DNA of 64,000 nucleotides from Corynebacterium freiburgense (GTDB lineage: Bacteria; Actinomycetota; Actinomycetes; Mycobacteriales; Mycobacteriaceae), in contig NZ_CP047355.1 in NCBI RefSeq assembly GCF_030408815.1, positions 1 to 64,000 on the forward strand, given 5' to 3'. Positions 56,920 to 64,000 of the stretch are shown one piece after another (positions within the stretch are counted from its first letter, which is position 1; every line of letters begins with the position of its first letter). A program made the position numbers and the translations under genes. The notes under the pieces are model-generated. The model was not told where the DNA came from, searched no databases, and worked only from the letters and a program-made list of their open reading frames with translations.

Positions 56920-58410
56920 ATGGGTGCCAAAGCGATAAACGCAATTCCAGTCTGCTTTGCCATTCACGACCCTAAAAACCTTTTAGGTGCTTCCGAAGTA
57001 GTACAAAATCGGGAATTTCTTAGTTGCTATCTTTTAGCAACCCATGGTGTAGACGCATATGCAACGAATATGCGTGAATTGGTAAAGGAATTTTCTGCTC
57101 AATCAGGATTATATTCCGAAGAGCGAATGAATAATATCGTAGGTGCGTGTTTTTTACTGCACCACTATTTACCCCAAACAAAAACACTTGGCTTAGAGTT
57201 GGGGCACCTTGACTATCGGATGCTTCGTGCAATTTGGCAAGGAGTGATGATTGCTCCCATAGCTCCCGAGGACACAGAAATTTGGGCGCAGCTCGACGCG
57301 GTACTTGTAGAAAAGCTCACGCCAAGTTTGCCGAACCAAGCTTTACCTACGCCCACAAATATCAAACGGGCTTTGCAAAATGAACTCGTGCGGCTCGGTT
57401 GTTATGAAGATTTTGAAGAAGCGGAAACCGGGGCGGTAGATTTTGATTCTCCAGATTGCATATACGGAGTTGAACTCTTAGCAACAAAAAACCCTTCAGT
57501 ATCAGTTCTTTCGGTTACTATGCCCGCAGACGAGGCAGTCGAAGCCAAATACACTATCGAGCTAGATGCAAAAGAATTTAAAATCCGTCAAGACCAAGTA
57601 GTATCCAACCGACTTTGCGGTGAGGCAAAAATCCGTGAGGATGTACGCCAAATCCGCATTATCGGTGTTGGACAACTGACTCCAACCACAACGGCGGAAC
57701 TTGTAGAAGCCGAAACAATCGGAGTACTTACCCCGAAGCAGCGCGAGCGACTAATGCGTAGCACACACGTGCATTACAGTGACGCAAACGACGTCGCAAA
57801 GCAATGCCATGATACCCACGATCCCAGCATTGACCAGCGAGTAGCAGTACGTTTGCGGGATGGGAACTGTCGCTTTCCGGGCTGCAATGTGGCGGCGCGA
57901 TTTTGCGATATCGATCATGTGATCAACCATGAAGCAGGCGGCTGGACCACTATTAGCAACCTGCAATGCCTCTGCCGTGATCACCACAACTACAAGACTG
58001 ATCGTAATGCCAAGGCAACCTCCGATATTTATGGAAACATTACCTGGCAGTTCGGCGAAAGCCTCACAATCAGCACGAAGCCAATGGGCCCACTTGCCGG
58101 ACATATCGCGGGGATGGAACAAGGAATCGAAACAAGGCATTCGAAACGCACCAAAAGCGATGAACATTACGACGCCCCGCCAATTCGTAATGGTTTTGGG
58201 CGGTGGGGAACAACATTAGCGAGCTTCCGGGAAAAACAAAGGGACCGGCACGTCGAAAAGATGACCGAACGTATGTATCAATTGCGTGACTGCAATGATA
58301 TACCGCGGCTGACAGACAAAGATATGCCCATCAATATAGAAGAAGACGAAGACTACTATCCAGACCCGCTATATCCTGGGCCGCCAGACGAATACGGTCT
58401 GCCATACTAA
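56920..58410 (+). CDS. DUF222-HNH endonuclease family protein (13E12-like)
   Basis: A 496-residue member of the actinobacterial DUF222/HNH family. ATG at 56920 follows GGAGGAG with good spacing. The N-terminal DUF222 domain covers about 20-290. The C-terminal HNH domain reads DGNCRFPGCNVAARFCDIDHVINHEAGGWTTISNLQCLCRDHHNYKTD, with the zinc Cys residues and catalytic His intact. The role of this family is unknown; it occurs in many copies in related genomes. A charged tail follows. Confidence 0.9.
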   Translation: MGAKAINAIPVCFAIHDPKNLLGASEVVQNREFLSCYLLATHGVDAYATNMRELVKEFSAQSGLYSEERMNNIVGACFLLHHYLPQTKTLGLELGHLDYRMLRAIWQGVMIAPIAPEDTEIWAQLDAVLVEKLTPSLPNQALPTPTNIKRALQNELVRLGCYEDFEEAETGAVDFDSPDCIYGVELLATKNPSVSVLSVTMPADEAVEAKYTIELDAKEFKIRQDQVVSNRLCGEAKIREDVRQIRIIGVGQLTPTTTAELVEAETIGVLTPKQRERLMRSTHVHYSDANDVAKQCHDTHDPSIDQRVAVRLRDGNCRFPGCNVAARFCDIDHVINHEAGGWTTISNLQCLCRDHHNYKTDRNAKATSDIYGNITWQFGESLTISTKPMGPLAGHIAGMEQGIETRHSKRTKSDEHYDAPPIRNGFGRWGTTLASFREKQRDRHVEKMTERMYQLRDCNDIPRLTDKDMPINIEEDEDYYPDPLYPGPPDEYGLPY

Positions 58411-58415
58411 CCATT

Positions 58416-59039
58416 ATGGATTTTGCGACCTTCATTGGGCTTCTTTCGGTTTGGCTTGCCGCGATTGCTAGTCCCGGGCCTGATGTGGTGCAAATACTTC
58501 GCTTGGGGGCACGGGCACGTGCAGATGGTGTGGCGTGTGCAATCGGAATTATGATCGGAAACTCAGTGTGGATCCTAGCTAGCCTTTTTGGTCTTTCCGC
58601 GCTGGTTAATACCCACCCGATTATTTTGACGTTTATGAAAATCATTGGAGGAAGCTATCTACTCTGGATAGGTATCAACGCCTTTAAAAGTAATGGTGCA
58701 GAATTAGTGACCACAGCAAGCGGAATGAAAGCCAATGCCCTTCGCCTAGGCATCTTTACCAATCTTTCAAATCCAAAAGCGCTTATCTTTTTTGGGGCGG
58801 TATTTGCACAATTTGTCCAACCTGAAATGAGCTACCTAGTGTCAATTTTTATTGCGGCTACGTTGATTCTTGCGGGCCTCGCTTGGTTTGTAAGTGTGGC
58901 GCTTGCAGTGCAAAAAGCTTCGGGGTTTCTTCAACGCAATTCCGGCATAATGGAAAAGCTATGTGGCCTGGTTTTTGTGGTGCTTGCGTTGGTCATGCTC
59001 TATGGCGGGTTTCACGAACTGACGTTGAAAAACTCCTAA
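58416..59039 (+). CDS. LysE/RhtB family amino-acid exporter
   Basis: A 207-residue membrane protein with about six hydrophobic segments. The LysE signature ASPGPDVVQILRLGARARADGVACAIGI lies near the N-terminus, then NLSNPKALIFFGAVFAQF. Exports amino acids or homoserine-like compounds; the substrate is not evident. It begins 5 bases after the HNH gene. Confidence 0.93.
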   Translation: MDFATFIGLLSVWLAAIASPGPDVVQILRLGARARADGVACAIGIMIGNSVWILASLFGLSALVNTHPIILTFMKIIGGSYLLWIGINAFKSNGAELVTTASGMKANALRLGIFTNLSNPKALIFFGAVFAQFVQPEMSYLVSIFIAATLILAGLAWFVSVALAVQKASGFLQRNSGIMEKLCGLVFVVLALVMLYGGFHELTLKNS

Positions 59040-59076
59040 GGCGCGGGAAGTGAAAGAAACGAATAGACTTATCTTT

Positions 59077-59349
59077 ATGGATGAACTCTTTGATGTCGCT
59101 ATCCGCGATGAGACGATCAAACTAGGACAGTTTGTAAAGTTGGCGAACCTCGTCGAAACGGGCGGTGAGGCTAAAGAGCTCATAGCACAAGGGCAAGTTA
59201 CAGTGAATGGGATTGTAGATACGCGCCGCGGCAAAACCCTCAGAGACGGTGATGTAGTGGCTGTTTCAGGGCAAACCGCACGAGTCCGTGCAAATAGTTT
59301 AGAAGAAGGAGAAAATGATTTTGATGAAGAAAAGTGGAGGAACATGTAA
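59077..59349 (+). CDS. S4-domain RNA-binding protein
   Basis: A 90-residue protein with one S4 fold (TIKLGQFVKLANLVETGGEAKELIAQGQVTVNGIVDTRRGKTLRDGDVV) and an acidic tail. Such proteins bind structured RNA, often rRNA. ATG at 59077 lies 7 bases after TAGACT (59064-59069), so the mRNA is probably leaderless; a GTG 27 bases upstream would place that box inside the gene. Its stop shares one base with the next start. Confidence 0.88.
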   Translation: MDELFDVAIRDETIKLGQFVKLANLVETGGEAKELIAQGQVTVNGIVDTRRGKTLRDGDVVAVSGQTARVRANSLEEGENDFDEEKWRNM

Positions 59350-60167
59350 TGCCGGCATTCATGGCTGAGGGCGGTATGCCGTATTGGATTGACCTCATTA
59401 CATCTGATATTCGCCGTGCGGCGAATTTTTATAATCAATTACTTGGCTGGGAATTCGAGGAAACAGCACCAGGTTACCGCATTGCCCGAGTGCAAGGCTT
59501 GCCGGTAGCGGCAATTGTTGAAAAACCAAGTGACGAACAGCTCCCAGATACGTGGGTAACGCACTTTTTAGCAGACAATCTTGATGCAGAAGTAGCCCGC
59601 GCTAATGAGTTAGGTGCTCGAATCCTTATCGAGCCGGCAGAGATTACGTTTGGCAGAATGGCTATTCTTGTGGACCCATCTGGTGCCTTATTTGGACTTA
59701 TTGAGCCTTCCAGCGAAGAGGCTTTTATTGCAGCGGGTGAACCAGGCACACCTGTATGGCACGAACTAACGTGCACTACAGCGTATTCTGCAGCATGCGA
59801 CTTTTACCGTGGATTATTCGAATGGACTACCCATGAAATGGATGGATTTCCATACACAACGGCGCTTGTTGAAGGCTCACCATTTGCAGGTATTTGGAAT
59901 GCAGAAAAGAACTTTCCCCCAGAAATTCCTTCATTCTGGCAAACTTACCTAGGCGTAGCGGATATTGAAGAAGTGGTGGAGCATGTAGAGGAATTCGGTG
60001 GTGAGGTAATTCGCGAACCTTGGGATTCAGACTTCGGCCATTTAGTAATTATTGCCGACGCCACCGGGGCTACCGTTACATTGGCAAAGGTTGACGCACC
60101 GGTGGAAGAAGGTCACGAATCCGATCCGTTGCAGGGGATTGACCTTAGCGGGATGCCAGGAAATTAG
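59349..60167 (+). CDS. Double VOC (glyoxalase-like) domain protein
   Basis: A 272-residue protein with two glyoxalase/bleomycin-resistance domains, each about 125 residues (starts PYWIDLITSDIRRAANFYNQLLGWEF and PVWHELTCTTAYSAACDFYRGLFEW). It resembles mycobacterial Rv0577/CFP30B, implicated in methylglyoxal handling. ATG at 59349 follows GGAGG and overlaps the S4 stop by one base. Its end overlaps the convergent gene by 23 bases. Confidence 0.92.
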   Translation: MPAFMAEGGMPYWIDLITSDIRRAANFYNQLLGWEFEETAPGYRIARVQGLPVAAIVEKPSDEQLPDTWVTHFLADNLDAEVARANELGARILIEPAEITFGRMAILVDPSGALFGLIEPSSEEAFIAAGEPGTPVWHELTCTTAYSAACDFYRGLFEWTTHEMDGFPYTTALVEGSPFAGIWNAEKNFPPEIPSFWQTYLGVADIEEVVEHVEEFGGEVIREPWDSDFGHLVIIADATGATVTLAKVDAPVEEGHESDPLQGIDLSGMPGN

Positions 60168-60870
60168 CGGCATCTTGAATGCGTTGTCGGGCAACTTCTG
60201 GCGTACTAATGAGATGATCGCTCAAATATTCTAAAACTTCGCCTTGTGGTGCTATGTCGCCGCGATTGACCTGGATACATGTAGGTGGCCAGGATTCAGA
60301 GTCCGGCAGGGCGCCTCGGGGGCGGGTGAGGAGCAGGGCGTCGATAAGCGAATGTATAGCAATAGCAAATGGTGCAGCTGACGACGCCGCCCATACGGTG
60401 ATTTGTGGCGCGTTTATATAGTGGATTGCCGCCGCAATCTGGTCCGCATTATCGGGGTAGCCAATATCCAGAATTGTAGTTCCAGAAAGCTCAGCGGCTG
60501 CAGCTACCTCAGGCCGCCAGAAATTCTCTAAAGCTAAATCACCACCCTCACCATGGCAACTAATAGCCCAGGCACCAGTAGGATTACTGGGCGTAAATTG
60601 CACTGCCCCAAGCTCTGGAATATCAGTGGGGGTAACATTACCCAGGAATACAACACCGGGCATTGTGTGATCGACGGCAGATCCAAGCATCATCATTGCC
60701 GCGTGGGTAATTCGATCCGGGAGGTGAGCAATCCAACGATCTAAATCCTCCGGATTATTAGGCTCAGGGTAGTGCTCGCGAATATACCAACTCAATTGGT
60801 CGAGCTGCTCCTCAGGTGACAATCCCTTTTCATTTCCGCCAATATGGAATTCCTGCCCAGTGGTATTCAT
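60145..60870 (-). CDS. Hypothetical protein, possible degenerate alpha/beta hydrolase
   Basis: A 241-residue soluble protein. Some segments recall an alpha/beta hydrolase (AWAISCHGEGGDLALENFW, then TVWAASSAAPFAIAIHSLIDALLL), but no clear GxSxG nucleophile is seen. ATG at 60870 lies 7 bases after TAAAGT (minus strand, 60878-60883), which overlaps the stop of the preceding permease gene. Function unknown. Confidence 0.65.
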   Translation of the reverse strand: MNTTGQEFHIGGNEKGLSPEEQLDQLSWYIREHYPEPNNPEDLDRWIAHLPDRITHAAMMMLGSAVDHTMPGVVFLGNVTPTDIPELGAVQFTPSNPTGAWAISCHGEGGDLALENFWRPEVAAAAELSGTTILDIGYPDNADQIAAAIHYINAPQITVWAASSAAPFAIAIHSLIDALLLTRPRGALPDSESWPPTCIQVNRGDIAPQGEVLEYLSDHLISTPEVARQRIQDAANFLASR

Positions 60871-60880
60871 GGTGAACACT

Positions 60881-63481
60881 TTACGTTTGCTTTAACCTAG
60901 CGCCGAAAATCAGGCCAATCACCCACGATAATAAGATCAGGACCCCACACAGCAATACACAGTACAACCACGGAACTTCAGAGAAATCCAGTGTATTGCT
61001 GCTATGCAGATCTGTGGTAAACGACAAAAAACTGTAGTAAAAAAGGCCTGCCAGGGTGCCAAGAGTGCCAAGAATAAGACCTTGCCCTCCACCGTATTTG
61101 CGCAATAATTTCGGATCTGCCCCGAGGGCAAGCATGGTTTTTGTGTCACGTTCGGCCTCTATGCCTGCGAGAATGACCACAAGGAAAACCACGAACATTG
61201 TTAAAAGCATTGACATTAGGACTGGTGGAATAAATAAGTACATGAAATTAAATGGGTTTGAGGTTGAGGCGACTCGCTGTAAATAAGTGCTAGGCGAATC
61301 TGTATTTGGAATAATCCATTGGTCTATAGCATTATCGATAATAAAATTTTCAACCCACTGAAATTCCTGTTCACGCCAAAGTTTTGCGCTCTCAAAGACG
61401 GGTACGTAGCCCAAAGATCGAGCAGTATCTACCGACATAAGGCCTATATATGACTCAGGCAGGTTTTCCGTACTTGTAAAAACATGCCCCGGTACTTCTT
61501 TGACGTCTGATTGAGGTGGCGGCCCATTTAATAGGTCATGGTAATTTCCAGATCCTTCGAGTATTTTCACCTTGCCGTCCCGCAATATGGCAGGGTGGTT
61601 TACGACGATTTTCCCTTCCCCTAGGCTTTTCGACGCCGCGTTCGCTGTTTCTGCACTAAACAAATCGGGCCGAATCGCAGCCAGGAATTTTGGAGCATTA
61701 GGGTCAACGATAATAATTGATCCATGCTCAGGGTAACGGTGGTTTTCTAAAAGCGCTTCATATGATGCGGAATTGGGGAACCGTGATTCTTCAGTTTGAT
61801 CTCCGGAAGGTAATCGGACACTAAGGAATTTTATTTCATAGGTGTCTTCTGTATATGGACGATAAACATTTACTCGTTCTGGAGTATTAAGCTGACGTTG
61901 CAGTGAATGAATATAGGAATCGTACGGAGCTGCATCAATGGAATTGGTAAATGTTTGAACGGAGACTGCATTATTAAAGGCGGTACTTGACTCCGCAGAA
62001 GGATCTTCTGTAGCAAAAGAAACAAACCCAAACGCAAACATTGTTGCGCCAGTAATAGCCGCAATTGCAGGAACTGTTCGATGATAATTTCGAACTGCAT
62101 CTCGGGCTGCAAGGCGCAATGACAATGGCAGGTAATGGCTAGTCTTACCGAATAAAAGTACAAGAGTAGTAGTGCTAATAATGCCTGAAATTACCGCGAT
62201 AATGAGCCAAATTGGGAATGGAAGAAACGCTTCGGTGGCAATCCCAATTCCTGCAAGCAATGTAATAATAGGGGCAATTACGTGGTGGAGGCGTAATCTG
62301 CGCATATGTATCGACGTCCCACCCGCCAGCGCGGTCACTGGATTAAGCTGTTGTGCACGTAATGCTGGTACAAGAGCTGAAAAGATACCGCATATTATCG
62401 CGAATACAACAACAAGAAGCGTCACATCCCAGGGCCAGCGTATAGTGCCAATATCCCCCGACTGTTGGAACGCCCATAAACTCATTGTGATTGATGCAAA
62501 GATTCCGAAAATAGAACTGCAGACTCCGATAATAATACCCTCCGCTAGCATTATATTTCGAAAATCTGAGGGCTTTGCACCAATAGTGGAAAGCAGCCCC
62601 AATGTTTTTAGTTTTCTATTTGCCGATACTGCAAAAACCGGTCCGACAATACAAGCAATAAATACTAGTACCAGAAACCAAAGTGCGAACCATGCAATAA
62701 ATTCTTCAGCTGAATATATATTGCTGAAATAATCCAAAACGATTGACGTTGGTTCATCTTGGAGAGCCGCATGACGTGTAATGGAAACACCAGTATTTGA
62801 CGGGTCTTGCTCGATCGAATTACTAGAGGTCCACGTAACTGTTGTATATGTAGGAAGGTCGGCAGTAACAATATCCTCCGCTTTAGGAGTGTTAAACGGA
62901 ATATCTTCGGGATGAATTGTAGTGTTTGAGGCGAATTCTTTGACCGTTAAATTCTTTTTCGTATCTTGAAACTTGAGTGTTATTTGATCGCCAATAGTAG
63001 TATTCGTCATTTGGCGAATCTGCTCATCAAGGATAATCGTTCCTGGTTCCGGTACGGCAGCATTTTCCTTGCGCGTCTGTGCTTGGGAACTTTTTATTTC
63101 CGCAACTGATCTGGTCCCTGATTTCCCTTTGACTTCAGCATTGAATCTAAATTCCGGATAGAAAGAGTTCGCTAATTGGTCATTATCTCCTAGTGTCTTG
63201 CTAATGCGTTGACGGTCTGTTAATTGAATAACATCTTCATATTCATTTGAAGGTATGCAGTAGTAATGATTAATTCCATCATCGCAACGGCTGTTTTCAA
63301 TGTATGCGGTGGCTGCTGGAGGGGAATTATCAATGGTGCCATCGTCATTATAGGCGAGAGTAGCAAATGTCATAATTGCAATAATCGGAACGCTGAAAAG
63401 CGCGCCGGTAAATAATGAACGCCATTTATGCGATATAACATCACGCCAGGCAAGGCGAAAGGCAATCGATAGATGATTCAT
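60881..63481 (-). CDS. FtsX-like ABC transporter permease (large, two FtsX domains)
   Basis: An 866-residue permease. A membrane segment near residue 25-45 is followed by an external domain, three membrane segments (about 265-380), another pair around 410-450, a second large external domain and a final three-segment FtsX domain (about 745-855). This is the two-domain LolC/MacB-like layout of permeases that export lipoproteins or peptides. It overlaps the upstream permease gene by 4 bases. Confidence 0.88.
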   Translation of the reverse strand: MNHLSIAFRLAWRDVISHKWRSLFTGALFSVPIIAIMTFATLAYNDDGTIDNSPPAATAYIENSRCDDGINHYYCIPSNEYEDVIQLTDRQRISKTLGDNDQLANSFYPEFRFNAEVKGKSGTRSVAEIKSSQAQTRKENAAVPEPGTIILDEQIRQMTNTTIGDQITLKFQDTKKNLTVKEFASNTTIHPEDIPFNTPKAEDIVTADLPTYTTVTWTSSNSIEQDPSNTGVSITRHAALQDEPTSIVLDYFSNIYSAEEFIAWFALWFLVLVFIACIVGPVFAVSANRKLKTLGLLSTIGAKPSDFRNIMLAEGIIIGVCSSIFGIFASITMSLWAFQQSGDIGTIRWPWDVTLLVVVFAIICGIFSALVPALRAQQLNPVTALAGGTSIHMRRLRLHHVIAPIITLLAGIGIATEAFLPFPIWLIIAVISGIISTTTLVLLFGKTSHYLPLSLRLAARDAVRNYHRTVPAIAAITGATMFAFGFVSFATEDPSAESSTAFNNAVSVQTFTNSIDAAPYDSYIHSLQRQLNTPERVNVYRPYTEDTYEIKFLSVRLPSGDQTEESRFPNSASYEALLENHRYPEHGSIIIVDPNAPKFLAAIRPDLFSAETANAASKSLGEGKIVVNHPAILRDGKVKILEGSGNYHDLLNGPPPQSDVKEVPGHVFTSTENLPESYIGLMSVDTARSLGYVPVFESAKLWREQEFQWVENFIIDNAIDQWIIPNTDSPSTYLQRVASTSNPFNFMYLFIPPVLMSMLLTMFVVFLVVILAGIEAERDTKTMLALGADPKLLRKYGGGQGLILGTLGTLAGLFYYSFLSFTTDLHSSNTLDFSEVPWLYCVLLCGVLILLSWVIGLIFGARLKQT

Positions 63482-64000
63482 TTTGGCTCCGTATTTCGAA
63501 TAGTAAAAGCGCCATAGCTAAAGCTTGCAATAATAGAAACCAGGGGAGTACTGACTGCGAGTAGGGCCATGAGTTCCCAAGGTTGATCTAGTGTTCGCAT
63601 TTGGTTTGCCCCCAAAGCCATGAAAATGCCAGCAAACAACAATCCAGCGAGTGTTCCCAATAGGCCAATGCTTGCCCCTTGGCAAAGGCAGAATCGAATG
63701 ATGGTGTTTCGAGTAGCGCCAATGCTTAACATCGTTTGAATATCTCGACGTGATTCACCAGCGGCAAGGGTAACAATTACCACCGCAATGCCTATGGTGG
63801 TTAGCCAACCTGCAAACGTGATTAAGTTTTGATCTATTTTCTGTCCGATATCCGGGCCTGATGTTTGGATACTAAGAAACTCACTTTTCATTGTTTGCAG
63901 TTTGAGCAGTTCATGCCAAGTAAGATCAGAATTTCGTGCAAATAGAGTTCTTTGATAAAAAGTTTCGTATCCTAGTTGTTCAATTGTTTTTTTACTAATT
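63478..64000 (-). CDS. FtsX-like ABC permease, C-terminal part (cut by window edge)
   Basis: The C-terminal FtsX domain is present: three membrane segments (from about FAGWLTTIGIAVVIVTLAAG, then GLLGTLAGLLFAGIFMAL and LLAVSTPLVSIIASF) with ESRRDIQTMLSIGAT between. The reading frame has no stop back to base 64000, so the gene continues outside the window and the ATG at 63891 is internal. A companion ATPase probably lies further upstream. Confidence 0.85.
   Translation of the reverse strand, partial: ISKKTIEQLGYETFYQRTLFARNSDLTWHELLKLQTMKSEFLSIQTSGPDIGQKIDQNLITFAGWLTTIGIAVVIVTLAAGESRRDIQTMLSIGATRNTIIRFCLCQGASIGLLGTLAGLLFAGIFMALGANQMRTLDQPWELMALLAVSTPLVSIIASFSYGAFTIRNTEPK

Noticed and set aside
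63478..63891. A complete small FtsX protein or frameshifted pseudogene
   Set aside because: The frame stays open from the ATG at 63891 to base 64000, so it is the end of a larger gene cut by the window.

Overview
This window is the replication-origin region of a Corynebacterium chromosome of fairly low G+C content for the genus. It starts on the first base of dnaA. The order dnaA-dnaN-recF-DUF721-gyrB-gyrA-DUF3566-tRNA-Ile-tRNA-Ala is followed by crgA and the inverted pstP-rodA-pbpA-pknA-pknB block with fhaA/fhaB, which is diagnostic for Actinobacteria. SigK/RskA, DipZ, a DinB/mycothiol-type protein, a DUF222-HNH protein and many apparently leaderless genes fit Corynebacterium. The species cannot be fixed from the sequence alone.

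0-12 kb: initiation and topology genes. oriC lies between dnaA and dnaN. A small RHH-antitoxin/Doc-like pair with a perfect palindromic operator is inserted between gyrB and gyrA. 12-24.5 kb: cyclophilin, rhomboid protease, then a 0.5-kb non-coding stretch with nine perfect DnaA boxes (more than oriC itself), then crgA and the minus-strand fhaA-fhaB-pstP-rodA-pbpA-pknA-pknB operon for cell-wall growth and Ser/Thr phosphorylation control. tRNA-Leu follows.

25-31.6 kb: a His-rich protein built by an exact 120-bp duplication, then minus-strand repeat lipoprotein-sigK-rskA-thrC, a 139-bp inverted-repeat element, and divergent dipZ plus a DinB-like gene. 31.6-51.7 kb: short, tightly packed metabolic, DNA-repair and regulatory genes (photolyase, SSADH, SDRs, an HD hydrolase, a TetR-controlled ABC exporter, AMP nucleosidase, two 3-methyladenine glycosylases, nitroreductase, gamma-carbonic anhydrase, ROK-type regulator, a GNAT-LOG fusion, DUF885 peptidase, CYTH, TSUP, HrpB). 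Many have a TANNNT -10 box only 6-8 bases before the start codon, and several convergent pairs overlap at their 3' ends.

51.7-56.3 kb: a five-gene minus-strand operon with a Ycf46-type AAA+ ATPase, a 581-residue coiled-coil membrane protein and three small proteins of unknown function. This is the best candidate here for an uncharacterised system. 56.3-64 kb: an AT-rich gap, a DUF222-HNH gene, LysE exporter, S4 protein, double-VOC protein, an unknown protein, and two FtsX-type ABC permeases, the last cut by the window edge.
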